DNA of 64,000 bases from Daphnia carinata (taxonomy: Eukaryota > Arthropoda > Branchiopoda > Diplostraca > Daphniidae): positions 4,502,679-4,566,678 of the forward strand of contig NC_081337.1 of NCBI RefSeq assembly GCF_022539665.2. Reading direction: 5' to 3'. Below are positions 21,075 through 33,860 of the stretch, in pieces (position 1 is the stretch's first letter; every line of letters starts with the position of its first letter). A program made the position numbers and the translations under genes. The notes beneath the pieces are model-generated. The model was not told where the DNA came from and ran no database searches. It saw only the letters and a program-made list of their open reading frames with translations.

Positions 21075-24000
21075 ATGGAAACGCCAAAGCCTATTACTGG
21101 TCCCTACCGTGCCACACGACTCGTTAGTTTATAAATTCCATGTTGACTGAAAATCCACTTCTATATTAAGCTAAATTTTTTTTTTATGTTGACAGTGGAA
21201 TGAAGCGTTACGGATTTTTAACAATGGTGTACCACAGAAGAGGCACTGGAGACAGCTCAAGCAGTATGATAACTGTTTTACTGCCACAGAAGCTACAAAT
21301 TGGTTACATTCTCAACTGAAAGAAAATTCTCATTTTGGACCCAGTGTTTCCAAAGAACAAACCCAGCAGCTTCTGTCCAAATTTTTAAAAGCAGGTGTTT
21401 TTGAAGATGTCCGTGGTGTTGGTTCCAAAGCTGATCTGCGCATGGAAACAAATGGATTATATAGGTAGATATCTATAGACTGCCATTGGTGTTGACCGTT
21501 TCTAATGTATTCTTATTTTGTAGATTGACAAATCGATCACCATTTCGTAATCCTAGAACTCCTGGACGTAGAACACCATTGGCTACACTAGCTAACCGTA
21601 ATAATTGTACTGAATACCACTCTTCACCAAAATTAGCCCAAGCTAAGAAAGATGTACCAATGACCAACTGTGCACCACCAACCACTAAACCTCAAACTTC
21701 AACTTATGCAAAAACTTTGGTACAATGCCAACTAACAGCCAAACAACTTAATCATCATGAAGTTGAGGAGTTATGGAAAAACACAGCTTTAAGACAGGTT
21801 GCAAAGATCCTTAATCTTACAAACCTAAATGGATTTCTTGACCCAAACGAGATCAAAGGTAATATATAATATATAATTATTTAACATAATTTTGTTAAAA
21901 CTGACCTGTTTTCTATTTACTATTTCTTTTGTGTAGGAAAATGGGTTTTATGGAATGTATCCCATGTTGGACTAAGGGGTGTTGTTCAACCAATGGAGGA
22001 TTCAGACTCTCCTCCTTCATGGGTGTTGTATGGTACAGTTTTAATTGCTGAAATTTTTCTAGTGTATGTGGCTCTATAATTATGAATAATAATGGTTTTA
22101 CAGGCATGAAGTCCTTAGTAAATTGGCCTTCAAATGAGAATCATAAGCTGCCTGAATATCAAGGTTCAGAAAAGGATGTTTTCAAAGTCATTTGCGACTA
22201 CTTCACAAATGCGTCTACTCCGCTTTCAACATTCTACCTGTATAATATCTTGGTCGAGGCTTTTATTCGCTCCGAAGCGGCAGATCTTACCTTTCGAAAA
22301 CCAAATGAGCCATCAGATGACAGGGAAGACGACGCTTTTAGCCTTCATTCGCGTGATTCTGCCCGAGGATTAGTCCTAGAAATGGCGTCACCGATTCATC
22401 GCAAAACTTCAACGCCTATTGGCACTTTTTTGCCAGAGCATCAAGACCGGTATTTAGGTTTCCCTTTTTAAAAAATGACTCAGTCGTTTAGCTGTGATCA
22501 AATACCACTTATTGACTTTGTTTTTGTCTTTTTATGACCTCTTTTGTTTGTGACAGGCCGTTGCATCACCAAACATTGCCTGTCGCGAAGAGCCCGTTAG
22601 CTTGTAACCGCAATCGAAGTCAAAGGATGGCTAACGATACCCAACGCAACTACCAAATGCCAAGCGTTCGAAAATGCATGGATGATTTCATAGCGATGAA
22701 TCGCGAAACCGGTGGAGGAAGGAATATGTTTGTTAGGCATGTTACTTCTGTTAGCCGGCGACTTCATCGGGTTCCTTCTAACGCATGTTACGAAACAGCA
22801 TTCACGACCGCCGAACCTATGACTAGGATCGTTACGTCTGCAGGTCGCACATCTATTTCTCGTGTAAACGAATCGCCTGATCAAATTTGCAATGGAGACC
22901 GGGGTGGAACTTTAAATTCATATGAATATCGCCGCCAGCATCACAGCGAAAATCCGAGCATGTATCATAGCCTTGATCGTCTTCGCAGTAAATCTGGTGG
23001 CTATGTCAATGTGGCTGCATTCGGCTCACTCGACCGTCTGGATCGGTCAAACTCCGACAGATTTTCTGGAATTGAAAACGATTCATGGATGGCATGTAAT
23101 GCAACTGTCATGCACAGTCGAAGCGTCTCCAGTCTTAGCTGTCACCAAACAATGGCAACGGGGTTGAGTCCATCCTTCTCCGATACGTCTATCGGAACGA
23201 CGACCACGCATCACAACTACGAGAACCTCTATCACGTTTCAGAAGAACAAGACAAATCGCATGGATTATCTGGACAACTTCGCATTTACCGTAATTCGCC
23301 AAGCAAACGACTCATTGGTCGCCGGAAAGGTCTTGAATTCTACTATGGTGCAAAAGCTTGCAAACCCGGTAACCCGCTTCAACCTCCCCGCTTTAACCTC
23401 CTCAAATTCCAATGCGTTTAAAAACAGCTTGTGTGTTTGTGGCGTTTGCTTGTCACGTTAATTAGTGGATAAAATCAACAATGTTTTGAAGGCGTTTTGC
23501 TAAACCGAGACATGTTTTTCCTTGCTCAGGACTGGTGACGGCTGGTGGGAAAGCTATGGCGATTGAGCTGCTTCAGTTACTTACGTTACTGTTGCCGCCA
23601 GATCGGCGGCGAAAACTTCACCTGCTTCTTCGTTTTATGGCGAAAGTATCGGCAAATCAAAAACTAGTACTTGACCCAGAAATCCAAATGAAAACTTTGG
23701 TAAGATAGTTGAACTTTTGGTTGATTAGCATTTTTAAATTGACTGTATTTCAAAACTAGATGGTGAACACGTTTTATCGCTGTATTATCTGCTCGAGTGA
23801 AGAAGCTGATTACGATGAACTTTTAGCGTAAATCTTATTTTATTTTTTATCACATTATTTTATACATGGACGTTTATATATATTTATTTATTTTTCTGCC
23901 TTTCAGCGTGCGACTTGTAAGTTTCTTAATGGAAAATTCTGAAGCCATAATGACGGTGCCATATAAGCTATGTTCCCAAGTCCGTGACCTATTGGGCGAC

Positions 24001-25086
24001 ATTCAACGCGAGAAAGTATGCTACATTTTTATTCATTTATTAGTCATGGGTAGTTTCTGTTCTATTCTTATCCTAGTTTTGTGTTTGTAGTTTTGCTTAT
24101 ATTAGAGAAACTGTGAATTATGGCACATATTAATGCTGGGTAGTCGGTACAGCCAGCGAACATTTATTGCCAAATCGCTTCGACCAAATCGAATTTATTT
24201 TATCGTACATGTTCAAACAACGCGTTTTCCCGGCGCGTTTTACGTTTCAGAGTAGACAGATGTTTATATTTACGACAGCCGTCTTTGGTAACGATACTCG
24301 TTAGTTGGACTCGAAAAGGAGCAGTTAAATTGTTGCCAACAGTGTTGTCCTCGCATATGTTAGAAGTCGGTATGTGTAGAGTACATATTAGATTACGTTC
24401 GACATGTAGGTTACGTTAAACTGATTAAGTTGTGTTCTCGTTGCTAAGATTTCTATTAAGAAAATTAGTCGTCTTAATGTATTTGCATGCCGTCGTCGTT
24501 TGGTATTTTACTTATTTCGATGTTTTTATTTGTTTTGTTTTTTTCCTTTTTATTTCGTCCATCTTCTTTCGATTGCACGTGGTTTTTCTATTTATTCGTT
24601 CCGTTTGCTCTTCTTTTTATTTGCTTTCTTGTCTGTTTGAACTTTTGTCCCTCCCATTCGTTTCTCTTTGAAAAACAAAAAAGATCCGTTTTCAACTTGA
24701 CGATGTCGTACCCCTGACGTACTGTGTTCAGGTTTCGCCGCAACGTTTCGAGGAACAACGGAGAGACGAATCGAAAAAAGAAATTTATCAACTTTTGGAG
24801 CACATTGTAAATAATCAAAATATGCCGCTTAAGGAAAAACGCAAGAGACTGAAGCAGGTAAACACAATGTTAATCAAATTTTTAAATATACAATCTTCTT
24901 AGGCATTAGTTAAAATACATATTTTCTTAATGGGAATAGTTTCAAGTTGCGTATCCGGAGATTTACGCAAGCAAGTTCCCTACGGAAGCGGATGTGCTCA
25001 AGCTAGAACGACCTCAATCGAATGGAAAGCGGCCAAGCAACCCATCTAGAGTGCTGTCCCGCATCCGTAATCTACGTCTTAATTGA
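21075..25086 (+). CDS. DEPDC1: DEP domain-containing protein 1 (DEPDC1-like)
   Basis: Eleven exons join without a stop: 21075-21122, 21196-21464, 21524-21858, 21937-22032, 22104-22449, 22557-23368, 23530-23699, 23760-23827, 23907-24015, 24732-24857 and 24940-25086, giving about 841 aa (human DEPDC1 is about 811). The first two exons read TGPYRATRL-WNEALRIF, with the DEP domain to about residue 105 (NCFTATEATNWL, FGPSVSKEQTQQLLSKFLKA). An inactive RhoGAP-like domain follows at about 215-355 (WVLYGMKSLVNWP, DVFKVICDYF). The large exon 6 is a Ser-rich linker. Near the C-terminus AIELLQLLTLLLPPDRRRKL and VRLVSFLMENSEAIM match the DEPDC1 signature. In vertebrates the family acts in mitosis and cell adhesion. 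Intron 9 is unusually long (716 bp). It converges on EPS8, and a likely AATAAA lies at 25336-25341. Confidence 0.9.
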
Positions 25087-25495
25087 TTCTAAAAATATTA
25101 TGACAATACTCAATAGGAACTCTTAGTTTTTTTAACTAACTTCTTATGCTGTATAACGTGTATTTCGGTGTCAGAAACTGAACAGCGGGCTGTTGCACCA
25201 GCTGTTTAAACCAATCAGCGATTTACTTGAAGTCTTTTACTACTCTGAAATTAAAAAAAAATGTGCCATATTAAGGGTGGGGCATTACTCGAAAACGTAA
25301 AGGAAATAACATTTCTAGTTTTGACGGAATACTGAAATAAATTTCTCGAACAATTTCTATAATTTGAATTGCTCTGATATAAGTAATAATATAAGTAAAT
25401 CTGCTTCAGTTGTTGGGTTCAGTAAAACAGCAATGTGTGGTGGACCACACACATAAGAATTTGATGTAACATGTGGAATGGCGAAATCAAATTGC

Positions 25496-28400
25496 TTAGT
25501 CGTCATAGCTGCTATTACTTTGCATCTTCTTTTTTTGCTTGCGAATGATGTCACGCAACGTGCCGGTCGGAACTGGGACGTCATCGTCGGAATCATAGTC
25601 TATATATTGAAAAAAAATTAATAAGGAGCATATCAGTTGAGTTACGTACTGGCGTAGAGAGAAACTCAAATATTTATCAGCATCTTAATGTCAAAAAAAA
25701 AGATTCTTACCGACGTCTAAATTCAGAGGTACTTTGGTTTTAGCTGGTTTTTTTGCATGTTTTTTCACGGGCGTTGGTGAGGGCGTACGATCACTAGACC
25801 CGCTGTTCAAGTAAAACTCCTTGGGCTCTGGAGTATCGCGTTCTTCGCGTTTTGGTTGACTTTTAGCTTTCGGCTGTTCTTTCCCGTTCTTGCCATCTGT
25901 TTCGGTTTTCATCCTTGCCCTCTTCAACGCTTCGTGTAGTTCAGACGAGCGCATTGTTTGGTACTATTAAGGTAATGAATGAATTAATTGCTTCATTTTC
26001 GAACAGTTTCAGTTTTTATGAATGAAAATCAGAAAATGATGTAATACCCCAGAGGCTTTACGTTGCAGCGTCAATTGCGAGTCCAGTCGACGACCTTCTT
26101 CCTTACCGCAGTATTTCTCCAAATCGGCTTTCTTGAGTTTAAACAACTCTTCGCCACTCATACCATTCAAGCGTTTTTGAATTCTATTTGAACAAATGCA
26201 TTTGATAAAAAAAATGTGAAAACGAGGCGCCCATCGTAATCAATCCTTACACAATGTCAAATTCTTTTGCTTTAAGCCAATTACGGACTTCATCGGGAGT
26301 CGATTTTAGTGTGATGTACGTTTCGGGAGTCTTACGAATGTCCAATTTACTTTTTTCTGGTTGGTAAATGTCCAATAGATGTTTCAGCTCTTCCACCATA
26401 AGGTCTTGATTGCTGGCGCCTATAAAAGATGATCGATTAATTATCGATTCCATCTAAAACTATAGGTATTGAAGCATACTCTTTTGTAAAGGTTTAGGCT
26501 TGATGACTTCCTCCTTTTTGGCTGGTTTATGCTTCTTTTCAGATTCTTTAGGCGGCATAGGTGGAGGTGGTGGTGGAATGGAGACAACAGATTCGGCTCT
26601 TGGTCTTTGTCGACGGCTCTTCGCTGGCAGGCCATCGCTATCCTCGCTGTAGCTGTCACTCGTGTCCCCTTCATCAAGTAATCACCAAGTAATTAGTCAA
26701 ACAATTATGCTGTCTACATGTTTTGAGCGAAGCAAATGTTCAGACTCATGTCTCTTAGCACGCTGTGCGTTCATTTTTGTAACGGTAACGAACTAGCCTT
26801 TCGGCCAGAACGATTACGGCCCAACTTCCAGTCATATACTCAACAATTAAATCAGTTAATTGTCGTTATTTGCTTAGCTCCAACTGCTGGCCTACTTTCG
26901 TTTTTCGGTTTCTGAGTAAGAGAAAGCCACATCAACTTGCTCGTTAGAATTATTCATGAGGTTACAGACGTATAGTCAGCGGCACTTTGCAGTTGGACAC
27001 AGCTGGACCATGACGAAGTGGCTGTGTAATAGGTATGCATTCGCTAGTTAACCATCATTTCTCTATGTGAATAATAAAAAAAAGGGAGCGTCGGTGGTCA
27101 TTGGGCAAAACTCAAAACCCGTCCTGGATAAAGAAAGTTATAATAGGATTTTTCGAAGCAAGGAAAGAGAGAGCGAATAGCGATTTGCAGCGCGTACGGA
27201 CAGACATCAATGCGCTAACGGCACGAAAACATATACGACAATATATATATATATATAGACGGTATATTTCCATCACGAGAACAGCATTCAGATTTAAACG
27301 ATCAGCGTCATCAACCACATACTCAACACAACGGCACACATTTCGTCATGCGTCATCAGCCGGAAAAAACACAACGATTAGCACCTATAGCAAATATTCG
27401 TACACAATTCAAATGTAAACGGAAGAGTAAAAATAAAACACACATGGACTGTAATGACAGACGGATAGAAATAGTAGTACAACGTGAGAGGATAATGCAA
27501 GGGTCGATGACCGTCTTTGGGATGTCCTCAATTTAGCGCTTTAAAAAATAATTGTCAAAAGAAAGCAAGACAACAAACAGAATGCCATCGTACTATGTAA
27601 AAAAATGCACATAAAAGGCAAAAAAAAAAAAGAATCAGTGAGTGGAAACAAGAGAAGTCAAAGGAGGGGAAAAAGGATTTGAAAAAACCGATCTGGAATC
27701 GTATTTAATAGCTAGAATTCTGACCATTGACTACTCAAATGAGACTTGAACAAGTCAACATATATAATTTTCACTTGTCATGTGTTAGTGTATGTCTGCA
27801 TGATTGATGCTTGTGGTGCTTTAGCGTGAGCAATAGTGCGTGCACGTAATGAACATTTGGGGGTCAGCCAGTGGACGGTTAGCCATAGTGAACAGACCAC
27901 ACTTGTTCAACAGCAAACTGGAGAAACAGTCCAAAGAGGGAGCGGAAACAACATCATCCATCGTTTGTTCTATTCTGTTTTTAACCGTGTCAATATTTCC
28001 TCTCTTGGAAAAAGGAAAGAATATTTGCTATTCGCCACGTGAGCCATTCATACATAAAAGAAATCATCAAACGACGAAGATGAACGACCACACAGAACAA
28101 AAGGGAAAAAAGACAAACCAGACAGACAAAAAGAGAAAGAGAGCGAGGCTTTATGTATAAAACAATATGAAAGCTGATGTATGATGATTGGACATAAGGT
28201 GAAAACCGAAAAAAAAAGCAAGCAAGCCGATAATTTCTTTTTCACAGGAAAAAAAGGGACGGGCGGTGAATGGCGTTTCACTTATTCATTCACCATTACG
28301 GCAAGAGGCGCCTTTTTGGACGTTGTTGTGATGATGTAAATATTGAATAGACCTTACGCAAACGTTCGTTCGGTGCTAATCAAAAATAGCGCAAATCACC

Positions 28401-30942
28401 TTTTTTGCCTTTATGCCAACCGGCAGACGAAGGAGGAGTGAAAACGTCGTCGTCCTGCACCAGCAACGTCACGATTGTGTGCGGCACGTGCGCCGTTACG
28501 CCATGCATGTTCCGGGCCTTCCACCACTTGCGGCTATTGTCTAATACCTACAGAATATTCGTCAATTGATACGTCGAATACAAGATTTAAAACATAAGAA
28601 AGAGACTACGGCAAGTCCAGTTTCCCTACCTCCAGATATTCACCGCGGACGACAGTCAGTTCCTTGTCGTTGTTGGCTGTTCGCGGATAGGTAACCTGTA
28701 CGATCTTGGCGTTACGGGCTTTCAATTCCGACAGCCAGCGACGTTGTTGATGCTCGAAACGAGCAGCCGGGTCGCCGTTCTTCTCGATCGAATCATTAGA
28801 AATGTCACTACGTGGACCAAAATCGCGATCAGACGGTGGCGAGTGCGATCTTTACAGCCAAAATCGTTCATGTTATTTTCGATCGAAAAAAAATATGAGA
28901 TTTAAACTTTTGTCCAAACACCTTCTATCTCCACGGTCGCTGTCATAGAAAAACTCACTACTGTATCGCGTCATTTCCGTCTGTAATAAAAAACAATATA
29001 TTATCAATATCTTTTCAAGAAACTACGTTCGATTTCAACGACAAAACGAAGTTAGTCATTTCAGAAAAATACATTTGAGCGTTTGTTCTCTTCCTTCTCC
29101 TCAGGGAAGAACGAGGCATCCGGTGTCCAACCATCCATGAACGTGGGCACGTAAGGGACGACGTAGCTGTTCCACTTATCCCTATCAGTCAAAATATGTA
29201 AAAGAATAAAAAAAATTGTATAACGGAACGACCATTTCCAACATGAAGAACTACTTTGGAGTGTGCCAAGCTTCTCCAAGAGAGTGCCACAGCTCCGTTT
29301 CTTTGCTGGATAAACAGTTTGAAAGCAATTCGATGGCGTCGTATGTGAGCAGTGGAGCGACGACACAGGCCGGAAGATTGGGCACCGTATTAGACTCGTG
29401 TGATGCCTCCACGATCAGCGTCAATGGCGAAAACAGAAAGTGTACCAACTCCGGAGCATTGGGGTCGTGAATATGCGATTTCAGTTTGGCCTGTTGAAAG
29501 AGCATGATCAGTTTAATTTAAATTCTTCATTTACGAAAAGTAACTCTAATCCGTACCAATAAGTTAAAGGAAAGTTTAAATTTCTGAAAGATGTCGATGT
29601 ATTCGGCCTCGCTAGGTGGTCGAGCTCTCATGGAAAGCATACCATCACCTTGTTCCTTCTTTTTGGATTTCCGCGACCTGTGGTGCCAAAAAATAAATTT
29701 TACTATTTCCTCCGTTGATTTCAAAACGCTGACATGAATGTTCGGAAATGCACGCTGATCAAAAGAAAAACGATTTCCTTTTGTTTTCTTCTCATTACTC
29801 ATCGAATATAAATATCCGAGTGCGATAACGTTTCAGGGCATTTTTTATCGCTTGAAACCTTATTACACATCGGGTTGAAATAAGCTACGTCTGATTAACT
29901 ATCGAATTCTTTCGTTTTCTTTTCACGGGGAGCCAAAATGGCCGATGGGGAGGGAAGTGATTGGTATCTTATTTCTAAAAAGGGCGACATACTTCCTACG
30001 GCGTTCGAGCTCGCGGCGAGCTGCAGCAGCGTGTTGTAAACGAGCTATGAAACGCTCGATGTCGTCAAAGCAGCGATTCAGTACCGTCACGTCCTTTTCA
30101 TAGCGTTCGCTCGACGTTGAACTGGCGTCATCGTTCATGTGGCGCATAAAAACTGTTTGATTGGCCTGCAACACGAACAATAATCGATGAATTAAAAGAA
30201 TTGATGACACACTACAACTGGAAACGAAATGAATCAAATGTACCCCGTTGAGTGGTGGCTCTGGTGGCGGCTTGTTCGGTGGCGGTGGAATGCGCGAAGG
30301 ATTGCTCGGTCTGTAATTACCTGCAAGGTACATCTTCATATCTTCGGTAACGAGTTCTGAGGAGACGCCAACGCACTGGAAGATGTGCATTTCGGGTGGG
30401 TCACGGTTGAGTGGATCCTCACCAACCACGAAGATGAAAATGTTGTTGTACAAATCCTTTGGGTCCAAACTGGTGAAAGCAGTCGGCTCGACGATCAGGT
30501 TAAGCGGGAAACGTTCGACCACTTCGCCATTCTCGAAATCTTGAATAGTGACCCACTCACGGTCAAGACGCAAAATCATCTTCTGCGTCCAGATGCCCGA
30601 CGTCTTTTCCATGTGCAACAGTCGGCGCATTCCGTCTGCTGGATACATGACTTCATTTTGCTGCGAAACGGTAAACGTAGCTAAGTGTTCGACAACAAAG
30701 CTTGGCCCGTCCTCAATATCCGCTTGTGCACCTCCGTTGCCTCCACCTGAAATCAAAATAAACATACGTGCGGCAAATGCCAACAAACACACGTCAGCGA
30801 CAACTAAACAAAAGGTTGGAATTTCGTCTCACCCCGGATAGCGTAATCTAGGTTTCATAACTTAAGTGAAAATTATATTGTTTTTCCTACCTGGTGAGTA
30901 ACCGTTGGTTGGGCCCGGCAAGCGATTTTCTCGATAAGCCAT
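25496..30942 (-). CDS. EPS8: EPS8-like actin-regulating adaptor
   Basis: Fourteen minus-strand exons join in frame: 30942-30891, 30746-30244, 30165-29993, 29677-29557, 29490-29255, 29181-29073, 28980-28922, 28849-28630, 28547-28400, 26668-26480, 26419-26251, 26183-26048, 25963-25711 and 25599-25496. They give 823 aa, practically the length of human EPS8 (822). The start lies in a perfect CACCATGG context. A PTB domain sits at about 30-165 (FVVEHLATFTV, GIWTQKMILRLD, HIFQCVGV), then the EPS8 motif RARPPSEAEYIDIFQK. An SH3 domain at about 467-525 has ELTVVRGEYLEVLDNSRKWW. Proline stretches, a SAM-like effector region at about 625-705 (WLKAKEF, LNGMSGEELFKLKKADLEKY) and a basic, charged tail follow. 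EPS8 caps and bundles actin filaments and links receptor kinases to Rac. A non-coding 5' exon is likely (acceptor TTTCTTTCAG at about 30990). The intron 28399-26669 is 1.7 kb. Confidence 0.93.
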
Positions 30943-31445
30943 GGTGAACTAAACAGCAGAGTAACTCCGCTCGAACGCGTTGAACTAATTTCTGAAAGAA
31001 AAACTCAAAATGAAAATAGGAATAGGCTCCACTAGTACATAAAACGTTTTTTTTTATCACATAGGCAAATCCGGTGCTTGTCAAATCTTACAACTGATTA
31101 ACACAAAACGAGCTCGCGTATGTACAATGAATAATCAACCTGAATGCTCGTGACGTATTCCCTTAAGCTTCTTTTATCAAAGAACAATGGCATCTTATCA
31201 GCTGATAATATGCTTAGATGATCCATCTAGGTCTAACTAATGCAACTAACAACAACACCTTGACTAAAATAATGTAATAACGTCACCGCGAAGCCTTGTA
31301 AATTGTGATCGTCGCCTAGTTGCGGGTAAAATTTGCCATTTTTATGTCCAGCCGCAGCCAAAAAGCTGCGTTTCTTTGAAGTCACGATCGTACCTACTTT
31401 CTCTGTGTGAAAGACCCCAATAAAAAAAAAGCCAATCCTACTTTA

Positions 31446-31492
31446 AAAGAAAGAGAGAGAGAGAGAGAGAAAAAATTTTTTTTTTTTTTTTG
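31446..31492. repeat. (GA)n and poly-T simple repeat
   Basis: About ten GA dinucleotides followed by a T-run, upstream of the EPS8 coding start. Low-complexity sequence only. Confidence 0.85.
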
Positions 31493-31952
31493 AAGCACAG
31501 GGTCGATTTCCTTAGCTTACATTCAAACACGTTTCTGGATAGACCGCTCTCACACTTGTTGAAGGAATCGAGAAATTGTAAATGAAATGCCCTCGAAAGG
31601 TTCACACCCTCTTTGCTCTGCTGCCGTTTCACATCGTACCACTTATAACCTTTTACAAATGTTCAACTTTTGACGCATAATTTAAGCTTTTAAACGATTA
31701 AAAATTTTCTACTTTTGACCTTTTGACTCAAGTGGGAATGCGATTTCGCTATACTCGTTATAGGGCAAACGAAAATGCAGCCGATTCGTATGGCCATCTT
31801 GAAATGTGAAGGCCGTTGGTTGACGGATCAGCACAAACATCTGGTGCCTTTCACCTTTGCGCGCCAAGCAAATAATAGATGGTCAATAGCTCTAGACAGG
31901 CTGTTTTTCTTTCACGTCAAAATCCAAAATTTAGTTAAACATAAACGAATCA

Positions 31953-32213
31953 CTAACCTATGAAGAGGCGATAGTGTAATTTGTTCTGATGCTGGTTTCG
32001 ATCAATGTGGTGCTTGAGAATGGACGACACGACGGCACTGTGCACATCAACAGGTGTTTCAGACGATGCCTCTGCAGTGAACTTCACATTGGTCTCGTCT
32101 GAGACTAACAATTTTGAAAAACCATCTACGCCGTCGATTGCCTGTGCTGACTGAATGACCTCGCCTTTTGCCCGATATCTCTCTATATTAAGGAGATAGA
32201 CTTGCCCTGCCAA
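31953..32213 (-). CDS. Unrecognised short ORF, possible upstream exon
   Basis: An 86-codon ORF starting MAGQVYLLNIERY, with a good ATG and a possible splice donor (TAG|GTTAGTG) just before its stop. It could be the first exon of a small gene or of an alternative EPS8 transcript, but splicing it to the EPS8 acceptor near 30990 puts the EPS8 start out of frame. No domain was recognised. The rest of 30943-33480 holds no further supportable gene. Confidence 0.25.
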   Translation of the reverse strand: MAGQVYLLNIERYRAKGEVIQSAQAIDGVDGFSKLLVSDETNVKFTAEASSETPVDVHSAVVSSILKHHIDRNQHQNKLHYRLFIG

Positions 32214-33484
32214 CTTTAGCTGCTGCTCGGTCGCTTATCTGTTTGTCGTTTCCCTCTCACGTCTCGTATTCCTTACTTTTATGCACCGTTTTTTCAATGA
32301 TGGCGACGACTCTCGGAACACAGAACAGAAACACTCAGTATTGGAGGTTGTCTAAGTCGAGTGAACAATCCGAAAATGGATTCTAGTTTGCTGCACTAAC
32401 ACAAAATTCACTGACAATGATGTTTAATAACACGTCAATGGCGTCCAACTGGTGTTAACGAGCCGCTTTCTTCAAGGTTTCTTTGGAAAAGCAGAAGAAA
32501 GGAGAGACGAGTATGTTAAGACAGAGACGGAAAAACTTTCTGATGAGGGAGAATTGGGGAATCCACTTTTTCGTGGCGTAGAAAGCCAAAGTACTATATA
32601 TGCCGCGATAGATTCGAGCCTCTGTTGGTGCGAGTAAAACCAGCCCGAGTGCATCGCTGCTTGTGGTGTTTTTGGAGGTTTGGCTGGCCCTTCTTCCTTT
32701 CCTCCATTATCCATTCTTTCTCCTTCCCTTCCCTCGTCGCCAACATTCTTGAGAGAGAAGGAAGAATTTCGAAACAGGGGTTTAGAAAGCCAGAAAAAGG
32801 CGATGGCATGATAAAAACAGGTGGGACAGGTAGAACTTCTCTGATACTAGCGCCATCAACTCTACCGTGGCGGTATCACTATTCACATTTTGGCATTCCA
32901 CCCATTTTCTCAATGGCAATAGCGAAATAATACATTTACAAAGCTATCACATTCTTATGTTTCGTCATTTCTAATGTCTTTGCCTATTTAAAAATATTCG
33001 TCTACTTTTCATCATGTACTACTACGTAGGCAGTTGTTGATTCGAAAAAGAAAAACTATTTCACGTAAACCTATAAACTGTTTGACGGTTTCAGCAACTT
33101 TTACGTCCAGTGTGCTTAAACCCGTTTGTACAAGAGGTGCGGGGGAGAGTAAAAAAACAACAAAAAAAAACAAGAAAACGGGAAAGCTCAAGTCAAAAGT
33201 GCCTCCAGCTGAAAAAATCAACTCTTCTTCCTGTCTCGATGCCATAGGCTATATACGTGAATCGTATTCAAGGACACGTGATTTGACTTGGCGTTTGTTT
33301 GTTTTCTTGAGTACGTCGAGATTATCAATTTTCGTTTGCAGCTATGCTTTGCCAAGTTTTCGGAATGCTATTGCACATGGAAACTTGCTTCATTAATAAA
33401 GAGAATCATAGTACACAACGGCGTGTGCAGAAGTCGCTTGGTCACTATCCCAATATTAAACATTAGCTACAGGCACAACTGCCC

Positions 33485-33691
33485 TTACAATTCATATGGC
33501 TGAGAAAAGTTAATTATTGACCCTTCAGGCGTGATGAAGAATAAATAAACTTCACAGTAAATATCATGCGAGAATGCGATATTGCGCACGTCGCTCGGAC
33601 TTTTTTGAGCTGGCAACAGATTTGAATCGCCCGGTATTGTATCTATCAGTCGCATTTTTAAGCTGCTGTCAACAGATATCAGCTGTTGCAT
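33485..33691 (-). CDS. Unrecognised 68-aa ORF, divergent from AMT
   Basis: A short open frame (MQQLISVDSSLKMRLIDTIP to SQPYEL) whose start lies 170 bases from the AMT start on the opposite strand, the usual spacing of a shared two-way promoter in compact genomes. No family was recognised. It may be the first exon of a spliced gene or a chance ORF. Confidence 0.25.
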   Translation of the reverse strand: MQQLISVDSSLKMRLIDTIPGDSNLLPAQKSPSDVRNIAFSHDIYCEVYLFFITPEGSIINFSQPYEL

Positions 33692-33860
33692 TGTTTTGTG
33701 ATATTAGGACTTCATATACTTAGTCTGACTAGGATTCACACGTTTACAAAAAAGTTTAACGCTATTGATAAGCCGAAAAAAAATTGTGTAACAGAACACT
33801 CTAATCTTTCCGATAGTTTAGGTCAGTTTTAGGTATTGTTAAACATCGTAGACTAAAACA

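Noticed and set aside
24432-24717. Phe/Leu-rich ORFs in DEPDC1 intron 9
   Set aside because: They come from T-rich intron sequence and end near the splice acceptor; no start context or family match.
31953-32213. This ORF as a coding first exon of EPS8
   Set aside because: Joining its donor to the EPS8 acceptor near 30990 puts the EPS8 ATG out of frame, and EPS8 already has a perfect start at 30942.
32625-33396. Plus-strand ORFs at 32625-32930 and 33034-33396
   Set aside because: No family similarity, no splice context, and composition typical of non-coding AT/purine-rich DNA.
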